Shown piece after piece: positions 8,165 through 15,567 of a stretch of 19,467 nt of DNA (the first letter of the stretch is position 1; each line of letters starts with the position of its first letter). The position numbers were made by a program, and so were the translations under genes. Source of the stretch: Bacillota bacterium (GTDB lineage: Bacteria; Bacillota; Clostridia; Christensenellales; CAG-138); contig JAEZIE010000092.1 of the NCBI GenBank assembly GCA_023416175.1, forward strand, positions 1 through 19,467. The letters are read 5' to 3'. The notes beneath the pieces are model-generated. The model had not been told where the DNA came from. It was given only the letters and a program-made list of their open reading frames with translations, and ran no database searches.

Positions 8165-9541
8165 ATGCAGCAAAAACGTCCGCCAGTCGAGCGCAATGAT
8201 GATATTGTTTTAGAAATTGACGCGTTGGGCGCGGAGGGGGAAGGGATAGGCCGGGTCGACGGATATGCTCTGTTCGTGCCCGGTGCGCTGCCGGGGGAGC
8301 GCGTACAGGCGCATGTCATTAAGGCGAATTCCGGCTATGGCGTTGCAAAGCTGGTGGAAATCATTAATCCAGCGCCTGAGCGTGTAAACCCACCCTGCGC
8401 TATATTCGGTAAATGCGGCGGATGTACGCTGCAGCATCTCGATTATTCCGCCCAACTTGCCTACAAACGCAAGGTGGTGGAGGATGCTCTTACCCGCCTG
8501 GGTGGATTAAAGGACATTACGGTATCGCCCGTTATCGGCATGGACGAGCCCTGGCAGTACCGCAACAAGGGAAGTTTCCCGCTTGCGGAAATCGATGGAC
8601 GCGTGCAGGCGGGCTTTTTTGCGCCACGCAGCCACCGGCTCATTCCAACGGAGGATTGCCTCATCCAACAGGAATCTGGCCTTATTGCCATGCTGGCCGT
8701 ACGGGACTGGGCGAACGAACACGGCGTAGCGGCGTATGACGAGAAGACGGGTCGGGGCTTAATCCGCCATGTGGTGATGCGCACAACGGTCAACGGAGAA
8801 GTGATGGCGGTACTCGTCTCAACGTCCGCCTCCATACCCGAAAAAAAGGCACTGATAGAAACCCTGCGCGACCGCGTGGAAGGGCTAGCGAGCATTTATC
8901 TTAACATTCAAAAAGGACAGACAAACGTCATACTGGGTACAGATTACCGCCTGCTGTGGGGCGAGCCGTACATCACGGAGACTCTCTGCGACCTTTCGTT
9001 TTCCATCAGTCCGGCGTCATTCTTACAGGTGAACCCGGTACAAACGGAAAAGCTGTACGAAAAGGCGATAGAACTTCTTGCGCTCAACGGAAACGAGCGG
9101 GTTGTCGACGCCTACTGCGGTATTGGCACGATCACGCTGCTTCTTGCAAGGCATGCAAAAGAGGTCGTAGGGATTGAAAACGTGCCCGAGGCCGTGGAGG
9201 ACGCAAAGCGCAACGCCGAACAAAACTCAATACAGAACGCACGCTTTTTGTGCGCCCCGGCGGAGGAAGCGCTGCCCAAGCTCCTTGCGGATGGGTTCAA
9301 GGTGGATGCCCTGTTGCTGGACCCGCCCAGAAAAGGCGCGGAGGAGGCATTCTTAAGGGCGGTGATCGAAAGCGGCGTTCAGCGCGTCGTCTATATTTCC
9401 TGCAACCCGGCGACATTGGCGCGGGATTGCAAGATGTTATCCGAGGGCGGGTACAAAGTGGAGGCCGTTCAGCCATTTGACCTGTTCCCGCAGACGGCGC
9501 ATACCGAAACAGTTTGCCTGTTGAAACGGGGAGAATTGTGA
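8165..9541 (+). CDS. rlmD: 23S rRNA (uracil-C5) methyltransferase, RlmD/RlmCD type
   Basis: The 458-residue protein has an N-terminal TRAM domain (about 10-70). Four cysteines fit a [4Fe-4S] cluster: Cys78, Cys84, Cys87 and Cys165. The C-terminal SAM methyltransferase domain has VVDAYCGIGTITL (about 313-325), the FLQVNPVQ motif (287-293), LDPPRKG (385-391) and the catalytic nucleophile Cys413 in YISCNPATLARD. The TrmA/RumA family methylates U1939 (RlmD) or U747 and U1939 (RlmCD in Bacillus); the sequence does not tell me which. An AAGGAG site precedes the ATG by about 6 bases. It is 23 bases after pfkA, is the last gene of the run and is followed by a terminator. Confidence 0.92.
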   Translation: MQQKRPPVERNDDIVLEIDALGAEGEGIGRVDGYALFVPGALPGERVQAHVIKANSGYGVAKLVEIINPAPERVNPPCAIFGKCGGCTLQHLDYSAQLAYKRKVVEDALTRLGGLKDITVSPVIGMDEPWQYRNKGSFPLAEIDGRVQAGFFAPRSHRLIPTEDCLIQQESGLIAMLAVRDWANEHGVAAYDEKTGRGLIRHVVMRTTVNGEVMAVLVSTSASIPEKKALIETLRDRVEGLASIYLNIQKGQTNVILGTDYRLLWGEPYITETLCDLSFSISPASFLQVNPVQTEKLYEKAIELLALNGNERVVDAYCGIGTITLLLARHAKEVVGIENVPEAVEDAKRNAEQNSIQNARFLCAPAEEALPKLLADGFKVDALLLDPPRKGAEEAFLRAVIESGVQRVVYISCNPATLARDCKMLSEGGYKVEAVQPFDLFPQTAHTETVCLLKRGEL

Positions 9542-9590
9542 ACAATAATTCGTACCTGATAGAGTAATTAATAGCGAATATTTTTGTAAG

Positions 9591-9636
9591 ACAACCTCCC
9601 CTCTGCGATTTAATCCACGGGAGAGGTTGTTTTTTA
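9591..9636 (+). terminator. Rho-independent terminator after the rlmD gene
   Basis: ACAACCTC (9591-9598) pairs with GAGGTTGT (9623-9630). Further CCC/GGG pairing above it is interrupted by one bulged A. A run of six T follows directly. It lies about 50 bases after the rlmD stop and closes the long + strand gene run. Confidence 0.8.
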
Positions 9637-9780
9637 TGGGGCGATATTTGAAGCTGACAGAACAAAGATCTTGAAAAGATGCGGCGGAAGATCGCCGGCA
9701 GGGTGAGGGTGCAGAGCACCACCCCTGGATTGAAGTTGGTGATTTTTCAACTGCTGGACGTGCCAAACGATTTCAGATAT
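9637..9780. other. Intergenic stretch with a possible decayed small gene
   Basis: This lies between the convergent ends of rlmD (+) and a small membrane-protein gene (-). On the + strand an ATG at 9636 opens a 12-codon frame reading MGRYLKLTEQRS and then stops. Dropping one base from the AAA near 9663-9665 would join it to an open frame (DLEKMRRKIAG onward) that runs to a TGA at 9820-9822. That would give about 61 residues and overlap the end of the opposite-strand gene. I recognise no family and cannot tell a decayed gene from chance. No clear terminator for the - strand operon is visible. Confidence 0.25.
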
Positions 9781-10056
9781 TTAAAATTTGAACGATGGTG
9801 GCTGTTCAGGCGTGCTGGATGATTCATCCTTGATCCTCTGCCTGAGTTCCCGCCGACGTATCGTAACAAGATTTATGATAGCCAACGCCAGCGCGATCAA
9901 AGAAAAACAGAGCAACAGCCATTTGCTGATTTCATTATCAATAAAAGCCATCGCGGTGTTTACCCTGTCAATGCAGAAGAAGGTCAGGAACATACCGCCT
10001 AATATGATCACTAAGTGGGAAAGGATTTTCCGTACTTTGAGCATGATTTCCTCCAT
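9781..10056 (-). CDS. Small two-helix membrane protein, unknown function
   Basis: This is a 91-residue protein from the ATG at 10056. There are two predicted membrane helices, one starting LSHLVIILGGMFLTFF and one starting KWLLLCFSLIALALAIINL. A charged C-terminal tail rich in Arg, Glu, Ser and Pro follows. Three starts compete: a GTG at 10062 overlapping the upstream stop (GTGA), the ATG at 10056 with GGAG 5 bases upstream, and an ATG at 10044 with GGAGG 5 bases upstream. It is the last gene of the - strand operon, directly coupled to the phosphodiester glycosidase gene. The family is not recognised. The coupling suggests work at the membrane alongside that enzyme, which is inference only. 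Confidence 0.75.
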   Translation of the reverse strand: MEEIMLKVRKILSHLVIILGGMFLTFFCIDRVNTAMAFIDNEISKWLLLCFSLIALALAIINLVTIRRRELRQRIKDESSSTPEQPPSFKF

Positions 10057-10058
10057 TA

Positions 10059-11039
10059 TCACTCCGAAATGAAGACGATGTCGCTTGATTCGCGGCCGCC
10101 GTTTATGGGGCGGTTTACCAATTGATTCCCGTATGCCATCATAGCGGTCTGACCGCCATCAAGGTTATATGCTACCTTGCAGCCCAGGTCGTAAAAAAGT
10201 TGGGAAAGTGCTTGAAGCGTCATACCTTCCGAATATCCGGGCTGGCGGCCGTCTACAGTCACGAAGCAATAATGCCCCGGCTCATAGTAACCGATGGCGC
10301 ATCTTGGATTGGCGTTTTTCACTGAGCTGTTAAACTCCTGCATGGGCTGTCCATTGTCAAGAAGCTGGGGCCCAAAGCTCCATATTTGGTATGCTTTGCG
10401 CGCAATGGCGTCGTCAATATTGAATGTATCCTTTGTGTATGTTTCCATAACGCCGTTCTGGTAAAGCACGCATACGTCCTCAAAAAGGATATCTCTATAT
10501 AGCTGCCCGTTTCTGACCACAACACCTTTGGCGCGCGCGCCGTAATAGTCGCCGGATATCGCGACAATCGCTTTGTTGTCTTGGGCCATATTCAGAAATT
10601 CCTGATGGATCCCTTGCCCATATTGCTTCTTTGCAAATGCTGTGCGGAACGAGGATATATCTTTTATCCAGACGTCCGACACAAAATAAGCAACGCCGTC
10701 AACAGAATACCCCTTAACGGCCACGCGGACGGAATTCGATTGATGGCTGTAATCCGCGCCTGCGCCAGTATCCTCCGTTGGAAATGCAGCGGAAAAGTCG
10801 CCTACATTCACGGCAGACTCAACTTGCGTAACGGGTGCCTGGGGAACAGCATTTTGCGCGGCAGCATCATTGCCGGACAGCTGGACATTTACAATGTTTA
10901 ACTTGGGACCGCCCCCGTCTCTTGGGAGGACATGATGGAATAGCGCGAATACGCAAAGCGCCGCGCCAAGTGCTAGCACGTCCAATACGGCAATGATCCA
11001 GCCGGGGAGCACCGTCTTTCGCTTGCTCGAATTTCTCAT
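10059..11039 (-). CDS. Membrane-anchored phosphodiester glycosidase (NAGPA/DUF2233 family)
   Basis: The 326-residue protein has a basic N-terminus and one membrane helix (about 13-36), so it is probably anchored with its catalytic part outside the cell. A low-complexity linker (about 37-100) leads to the NAGPA domain. Visible signature stretches are AIVAISGDYYGARAKGVVVRNG (split near 157-178), VDGRQPGYSEGMTL (262-275), NLDGGQTAMM (292-301) and NGGRESSDIVF near the C-terminus. The family includes the lysosomal uncovering enzyme, which cuts GlcNAc-1-phosphodiester bonds; many bacterial members are annotated as exopolysaccharide proteins. The substrate here is unknown but a cell-wall or capsule glycan phosphodiester is plausible. 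AGAGG lies 8 bases before the ATG, inside the end of the preceding 56-residue gene. Confidence 0.88.
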   Translation of the reverse strand: MRNSSKRKTVLPGWIIAVLDVLALGAALCVFALFHHVLPRDGGGPKLNIVNVQLSGNDAAAQNAVPQAPVTQVESAVNVGDFSAAFPTEDTGAGADYSHQSNSVRVAVKGYSVDGVAYFVSDVWIKDISSFRTAFAKKQYGQGIHQEFLNMAQDNKAIVAISGDYYGARAKGVVVRNGQLYRDILFEDVCVLYQNGVMETYTKDTFNIDDAIARKAYQIWSFGPQLLDNGQPMQEFNSSVKNANPRCAIGYYEPGHYCFVTVDGRQPGYSEGMTLQALSQLFYDLGCKVAYNLDGGQTAMMAYGNQLVNRPINGGRESSDIVFISE

Positions 11040-11043
11040 CTAA

Positions 11044-11214
11044 TTAACCTCTTACTTTCAGAAGAATAAAAATAACAGTTATCAGGAGCATCAGCAACAA
11101 GGGGATCCACAAAAGAGCATTGTAAGGATACCCTCGTTTCCCCTTGCGCCTTTGTAAGGCTTTCAGATGTTCAGTATCATGCTTTTGAAGTTCATTCATC
11201 AAGCGATTGTGCAT
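11044..11214 (-). CDS. 56-residue single-pass membrane protein, unknown function
   Basis: I start this gene at the ATG at 11214 because a GGAGG site lies 6 bases upstream. A longer open frame extends further upstream but would overlap the end of the P-type ATPase gene and has no better signal. The product has a basic, polar N-terminal half (MHNRLMNELQKHDTEHLKAL and more) and a C-terminal hydrophobic segment (ALLWIPLLLMLLITVIFILL), so it is likely anchored in the membrane with the charged part inside. It lies 34 bases after the ATPase gene and 4 bases before the glycosidase gene. A role as a small partner or regulator of the ATPase is possible but not shown. The family is not recognised. Confidence 0.7.
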   Translation of the reverse strand: MHNRLMNELQKHDTEHLKALQRRKGKRGYPYNALLWIPLLLMLLITVIFILLKVRG

Positions 11215-11248
11215 GTTGCGCCTCCAAAGAGCACAATTGCATGCCCGT

Positions 11249-13336
11249 TTAGTTTTTGTCGCTGCAGGCAACAGGAGATATACGTTTATCCGCCTTTTGA
11301 GATGTGCAGACATCTCCAACAAGCAACGCTCCAAATATGGTGGCCACGCCGAAGGACATCCAGGACAAAGCAGCCGGGAGGTAGCCTTGCGCCACGCCTA
11401 CTACATGGATTACGGTCGTAAAAAACGCAATCCCCAGCGCGAACGGAAAGGCACGCTTGATCGCACGCTGCAGGATTTGATCCTGTATTGGCATATCGTT
11501 TTCCCGGAATGTGAGTATGAATGCGGGTATCGCCTCAAACAAAAGGCCGTAAATGCTCAACTGCAGCGGTATCAGGGGATAGGCTCTCCCGAGCAGGACG
11601 AAGGCGAGGGACAGCATAAAGGAGAAACAGGTCTTAGTCAGAAACAGGGAAGCCGTAACAGAGATATTGTTTACGACCCGTCTTCCCTCCGAAAGCACTT
11701 TGGGCAACACATTGAAACTGTCGCCAAACAAAACCATCCGCGCGACTTTGCGCGCGGCGTCACATCCTGAGGACATTGCGATTCCGCAATCGGCCTCCTT
11801 GAGCGCCATAACGTCATTGACGCCATCGCCCAGCATTGCCACCCTGTGCCCTCGGCTTTGCAGAAGACGGATAAGGATCAGTTTTTGCTCCGGCGTCACT
11901 CTCCCGAACACATCGGCTGTTTCTACAATGCCGGAGAGGGCTGCCTCGTCCAGGCCTGTTACGTCAACACAGCCGTTAGCCTCTAGACCCGCCGCCCGTG
12001 CAATAGCGGATACGGTACGCGGGTGGTCGCCGGATAAGATTTTCAGCGCAACACCCTGCGCCCGGAAATAGTCCAACACCTGTGCTGTATTTTCACGAAG
12101 CGTATCCTGTATACATAAAGCGGCAACCGGCTTTCTATCCGCCGGGAGCTCCTCCGAAAGCGCATAATCGGAATGCCCGATTACCACAATGCGTTTCCCG
12201 TTTTCCATGGCGTTCACAATCGTATCTGGAGGGGCTTCATGGAACAAACGCTCCCACTGTCCGAGCACGATCGTACCAATGCCCGCATAATACGCCGCGC
12301 TCCATCCCCTTGAGGGAGAAAATTCAATAACTTTGGTAGGGCATATGCCATACTGCGGAAAATGCTTCTGCAACGCAACATAGGTACTGTTCTGCGTCTG
12401 GAAGGCTCCGGAAAGAAGGCTGCCGAGGTACTGAATCTGCTCTTCGGACGAATCGCTTAAAGGTATGACCCCTGTAACTGTTAAATCCCCTGTAGTGAGC
12501 GTTCCGGTTTTATCCATGCAAATTACGTCGGCACGGGCAAGCGCTTCAATTCCATACAACTCCTGAACCAAAAGCTTTTTTCGCCCTAATTTGATAACGC
12601 CGATTGCAAGCGATACGCTGGTCAGCAGTACCAGCCCCTTGGGAAGCAGCCCCAGAAGCGCCGCGGATGTAGTGACGACGGCGGTTTCAAACGTATCACC
12701 GTTTTTGATATAGCTGTGGTAGAATAAGATCGCTCCCAAAGGCAATATGAAATAACCTGTAAAGCGGACCAGCCGGTTCAGCGCGTCCATGATGCCGGAT
12801 TGATATGCCTTGTAGGACTTTGCCTTTCTCGTAAGTTTTTCCGCATAACAATTCTCGCCGGTCTCCTCGGCAACTGCCTTGCAATGCCCGCTTACGATAT
12901 AGCTGCCGGAAAGCAGAGGATCGCCGGAGGATTTCATAACCGGTTCGGATTCTCCCGTAAGCAACGCCTCGTTCACTTCAACCTGTCCTTCGAGCACGCT
13001 GCACTCCGCATAAATCTGATCACCTGGCATGAATAAAACGGTGTCTCCCCTTTGGACTTCCTCCACATTTACCTGCGATACAGCTCCATCGCGCAGGACC
13101 TGCGCTTTGGTTACGCTTAAAAGCGCGAGGCTGTCCACAATTTTTTTTGCACGCAGCTCCTGGATAGCGCCTATCGCAATGTTGAGCAGGATCACGCCGA
13201 GATAGAGAAGGTTCTCGTATGCGCCTACCGAAGCCAGGCTGAGGCCGATTGCGAAGTTGAATGCGTTAAATGGCGTTAGTAAATACTTGAGCCAGATACG
13301 CAATGGTGTATTGCCGCGCTCTCTGATTTCTTGCAT
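11249..13336 (-). CDS. P-type cation-transporting ATPase, CtpE/EXP7-like
   Basis: The 695-residue protein has the P-type ATPase order. Membrane helices 1-2 lie at about 21-60, the actuator domain carries LTGES (126-130), helix 4 is near 220-245, Asp275 in MDKTGT is phosphorylated, and the hinge motif is GDGVND. C-terminal helices cover about the last 170 residues. LVLLTSVSLAIGV with LVQELYGIEALARADV resembles the CtpE/EXP7 branch, whose Mycobacterium member is linked to calcium uptake. Helix 4 has PKGL (Lys233) where calcium-type pumps have PEGL. The N-terminal cation-ATPase segment is missing: an AAAGGAG site lies 6 bases before this ATG, and an in-frame stop occurs 24 codons upstream. Transported ion unknown. 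It is the first gene of the operon, divergent from the two-component genes. Confidence 0.9.
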   Translation of the reverse strand: MQEIRERGNTPLRIWLKYLLTPFNAFNFAIGLSLASVGAYENLLYLGVILLNIAIGAIQELRAKKIVDSLALLSVTKAQVLRDGAVSQVNVEEVQRGDTVLFMPGDQIYAECSVLEGQVEVNEALLTGESEPVMKSSGDPLLSGSYIVSGHCKAVAEETGENCYAEKLTRKAKSYKAYQSGIMDALNRLVRFTGYFILPLGAILFYHSYIKNGDTFETAVVTTSAALLGLLPKGLVLLTSVSLAIGVIKLGRKKLLVQELYGIEALARADVICMDKTGTLTTGDLTVTGVIPLSDSSEEQIQYLGSLLSGAFQTQNSTYVALQKHFPQYGICPTKVIEFSPSRGWSAAYYAGIGTIVLGQWERLFHEAPPDTIVNAMENGKRIVVIGHSDYALSEELPADRKPVAALCIQDTLRENTAQVLDYFRAQGVALKILSGDHPRTVSAIARAAGLEANGCVDVTGLDEAALSGIVETADVFGRVTPEQKLILIRLLQSRGHRVAMLGDGVNDVMALKEADCGIAMSSGCDAARKVARMVLFGDSFNVLPKVLSEGRRVVNNISVTASLFLTKTCFSFMLSLAFVLLGRAYPLIPLQLSIYGLLFEAIPAFILTFRENDMPIQDQILQRAIKRAFPFALGIAFFTTVIHVVGVAQGYLPAALSWMSFGVATIFGALLVGDVCTSQKADKRISPVACSDKN

Positions 13337-13366
13337 GAGGGTCTCCTTTGCCTTCGGATTGCCTGA

Positions 13367-13395
13367 ATCATAGCCCCCGATACTTGCAATGCCAT
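13367..13395 (-). promoter_or_regulatory. Candidate promoter of the P-type ATPase operon
   Basis: Read on the - strand, TATGAT (13372-13367) forms a -10 and ATGGCA (13395-13390) a 4-of-6 -35, with a 17-base spacer. The transcript would start about 25 bases before the ATPase start codon. The two GATTAGAA repeats lie 8 bases upstream of the -35, where an OmpR-type activator would bind. Confidence 0.5.
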
Positions 13396-13403
13396 GAGTG
13401 AGA

Positions 13404-13422
13404 GATTAGAATTCGATTAGAA
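13404..13422. repeat. Direct repeat GATTAGAA x2, likely response-regulator box
   Basis: GATTAGAA occurs at 13404-13411 and again at 13415-13422, an 11-base period (one helical turn). Tandem direct repeats of this spacing are the usual binding pattern for OmpR/PhoB-type response regulators, and such a regulator starts 69 bases to the right. The repeat lies between the two divergent candidate promoters. That it is the regulator's site is inference. Confidence 0.55.
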
Positions 13423-13459
13423 ATGCGCAGCCGGATGGAACCGGGCAGGGTGCATACGC

Positions 13460-13465
13460 TATAAT
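13460..13465 (+). promoter_or_regulatory. -10 box of the two-component operon
   Basis: A perfect TATAAT lies 25 bases before the response-regulator ATG. The best -35 (TGGAAC at 13436-13441, 18-base spacer) matches only 3 of 6, which would suit a promoter needing an activator. An alternative ATG at 13464 lies inside this box, which argues for the later start. Confidence 0.55.
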
Positions 13466-13490
13466 GAAGCCAAACGGAGGGAGGAAGGCC

Positions 13491-14156
13491 ATGCGCATTC
13501 TGATCATTGAAGACGAAAAGGATATCGTTCGTTTCCTGGAATTAGAGCTTCAGCATGAAGGCTATGAGACGGAATGCGCGTATAATGGACGTGACGGCCT
13601 CAATATGGCGCTTGAGCGGGAGTACAGCATTATACTGCTCGACGTCATGCTGCCCGGCCTCAATGGAATCGAAGTGCTGCGCAGATTACGGCAGGCTAAG
13701 TCTATTCCTGTCATACTGCTCACAGCCAGGGATGCGGTGATGGATAAGGTGACCGGTCTTGATATGGGAGCCAATGATTACATGACAAAGCCGTTCCATA
13801 TCGAAGAACTTCTGGCGCGCATCCGCGTGCTTACCCGTTCGGAACCAATGCCATCGGAAATAAGGGTTTGCGACTTGGTCCATTCTCCTTTGTCGCACAG
13901 CATCACACGGGATGGCACAGAGTTGCAGCTGACCAAAAAGGAGTACGATCTGCTGGCTTATTTCATGCGCAACCACGATATCGTGCTGACAAGAGAGCAG
14001 CTTCTTAACGAGGTATGGGGATATGAGTACTTCGGGGACAGCAATATAGTTGACGTCTATGTGAGGTATGTCCGCTCAAAGGTAAACAAAGGCTTTGAAC
14101 ATAAGCATATCGAAACGCTCCGCGGTACGGGCTATGTGTTGAGAGGGAAAACATGA
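13491..14156 (+). CDS. OmpR-family response regulator
   Basis: This 221-residue protein starts at the ATG at 13491, preceded by a purine-rich GGAGGGAGG ribosome binding region. The receiver domain (1 to about 115) has the acidic pocket (Glu7, Asp8), the phosphorylation site Asp51 in LLDVMLPG, and the TKPF lysine. The C-terminal winged helix (about 125-220) has the family pattern LTKKEYDLLAYFMRN, LTREQLLNEVWGY and VDVYVRYVRSKV, ending in RGTGYVLR. The gene overlaps the sensor kinase by ATGA, so the pair is co-translated. The direct repeats in the divergent promoter region are the obvious candidate target, which would make it self-regulating and a regulator of the ATPase operon. Confidence 0.95.
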   Translation: MRILIIEDEKDIVRFLELELQHEGYETECAYNGRDGLNMALEREYSIILLDVMLPGLNGIEVLRRLRQAKSIPVILLTARDAVMDKVTGLDMGANDYMTKPFHIEELLARIRVLTRSEPMPSEIRVCDLVHSPLSHSITRDGTELQLTKKEYDLLAYFMRNHDIVLTREQLLNEVWGYEYFGDSNIVDVYVRYVRSKVNKGFEHKHIETLRGTGYVLRGKT

Positions 14157-15544
14157 AGCGTCAAAAACTTTCAAATAAACTCTCGCTCTTATACGCGGCG
14201 CTTTTTGGGGTCGTGTTCTTCCTGCTCAGCGTAGGGGTGCTGTCCTGCACTTATCAGGCGCTGTTCGGCGATAAACGCGAATATTTACATCATATGATGC
14301 CCCTCGTGGAGAGCCATATCCTGGAGGAACTTTCTGAAGGAGATACTATTACAGCTCGTGGCCTTCTGATGGAACAGGCTTATGACTTGAACCTGAACAT
14401 GATTGTCTACTCGCCTGAAGGCTCTATTGTCAATAAATTATATAATTTCCCTATGCAGGAATCTGAGCTTCCGCGTGAATTGGACACAATATATACTGTT
14501 TTTACGGAACAGGACGGGATTCTCCTAAGCTATCGAAGCGGCCTTTATGACGGAGATACCCATCTTGGATCTGTCCTTTTGGTGAGCAATCTCGTAAATG
14601 AGGTCAGTTATATGAAGCTGCTAGGCATTTTGCTGCTAGCCGCAAATATTATGGGCATTGTGGCTGCGGCTTTCGTGGGCCGCTATGTCAGCAGGAAGAT
14701 GCTTGCACCCATAGACAGCATGATCAATGAGGCGGGCAAGATCGACAGCCGTCACTTAAAAAAGCGCCTACAGGTACCTGAACCGGATGATGAACTCAAG
14801 CGGCTTGCAATCACAATTAACAGGATGCTGACGCGGGTTGAGGATGCATTCAACCAGCAAAGCCGGTTTACAGCGGACGCTTCGCATGAATTGCGCACGC
14901 CTTTGGCTGTGATCAGCGGCTATACGGACCTTTTGCAGCGCTGGGGAAAAGACGATAAAAACGTCTTGCAGGAGGGTATCGCTGCGATTTCCAAGCAAAC
15001 GGAATACATGCACAAGCTTGTTGAGAATCTATTGTTTCTTGCCCGCGGCGAACGCGAAAAGCTGGACGTAAATAAGGCTCCTTTTCAGGTTGAGCCATTG
15101 ATGAGAGAACTTATTGCGGAACAATCCGCATTGGACAATGGACATCATTATTCTGTTGAAGCTGAACCGGATAATACGGTATTCGGCGACAGGACGATGA
15201 TCAAGCAGCTTCTTCTTGCGGTAATAGACAACAGCAAGAAGTTTACCCCGCAGGGAGGCAGTATAACGCTTAGGGCCAGGCAAACAAAAGACGGAATTGA
15301 GCTTTCGGTAGCGGATACCGGAATAGGTATGGAGCCGGAACAACTGGAGCATATATTCGAGCGTTTTTATCGCGTGGATAAGGCAAGAAGCCGCAAAGAC
15401 GGAAGCGCGGGGTTGGGGTTATCCATCGCGTCTGCGATCGCCGATTTGCACGGAGCCGAGATCAGTGCAACAAGTTCTCCGAACGAAGGCACACGTATCA
15501 CAGTCCTTATTCCCCATCAGAGCAGCGCTTTGGACATTCAATAA
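14153..15544 (+). CDS. Membrane sensor histidine kinase
   Basis: The 463-residue protein has a first membrane helix (about 13-33), an extracytoplasmic sensor part of roughly 115 residues, a second helix (about 155-177) and a HAMP linker. HisKA follows, with His245 in DASHELRTPLAVISGY, and then the HATPase domain with an N box (VIDNSKKFTP), G1 (DTGIGM), F box (ERFYRVDKARS) and G2 (GLGLSIA). It would phosphorylate the regulator encoded just upstream (ATGA overlap). The sensor part is acidic and has no ligand domain I recognise, so the signal is unknown; envelope or cation status is a guess from the neighbours. A terminator lies 23 bases after the stop. Confidence 0.95.
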   Translation: MKRQKLSNKLSLLYAALFGVVFFLLSVGVLSCTYQALFGDKREYLHHMMPLVESHILEELSEGDTITARGLLMEQAYDLNLNMIVYSPEGSIVNKLYNFPMQESELPRELDTIYTVFTEQDGILLSYRSGLYDGDTHLGSVLLVSNLVNEVSYMKLLGILLLAANIMGIVAAAFVGRYVSRKMLAPIDSMINEAGKIDSRHLKKRLQVPEPDDELKRLAITINRMLTRVEDAFNQQSRFTADASHELRTPLAVISGYTDLLQRWGKDDKNVLQEGIAAISKQTEYMHKLVENLLFLARGEREKLDVNKAPFQVEPLMRELIAEQSALDNGHHYSVEAEPDNTVFGDRTMIKQLLLAVIDNSKKFTPQGGSITLRARQTKDGIELSVADTGIGMEPEQLEHIFERFYRVDKARSRKDGSAGLGLSIASAIADLHGAEISATSSPNEGTRITVLIPHQSSALDIQ

Positions 15545-15567
15545 CATTTACATCCATATAAGATCCG

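Noticed and set aside
8461..8895. Open - strand frame of 144 codons inside the rlmD gene
   Set aside because: It is antisense to a conserved gene, with Ser/Arg-rich composition typical of a complementary frame.
9297..9766. Overlapping - strand open frames running from the spacer into the rlmD 3' end
   Set aside because: They cross the + strand terminator and the conserved methyltransferase sequence and show no domain.
11207..11770. Open + strand frame of 187 codons opposite the P-type ATPase end
   Set aside because: It lies wholly against two well-supported - strand genes, has no ribosome binding site and reads as a low-complexity Gln/Glu/Arg-rich peptide with no known motif.
13464..13490. 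Earlier ATG for the response regulator
   Set aside because: It overlaps the TATAAT box and adds 9 residues absent from the family. The ATG at 13491 follows the purine-rich site and starts exactly at the receiver domain.
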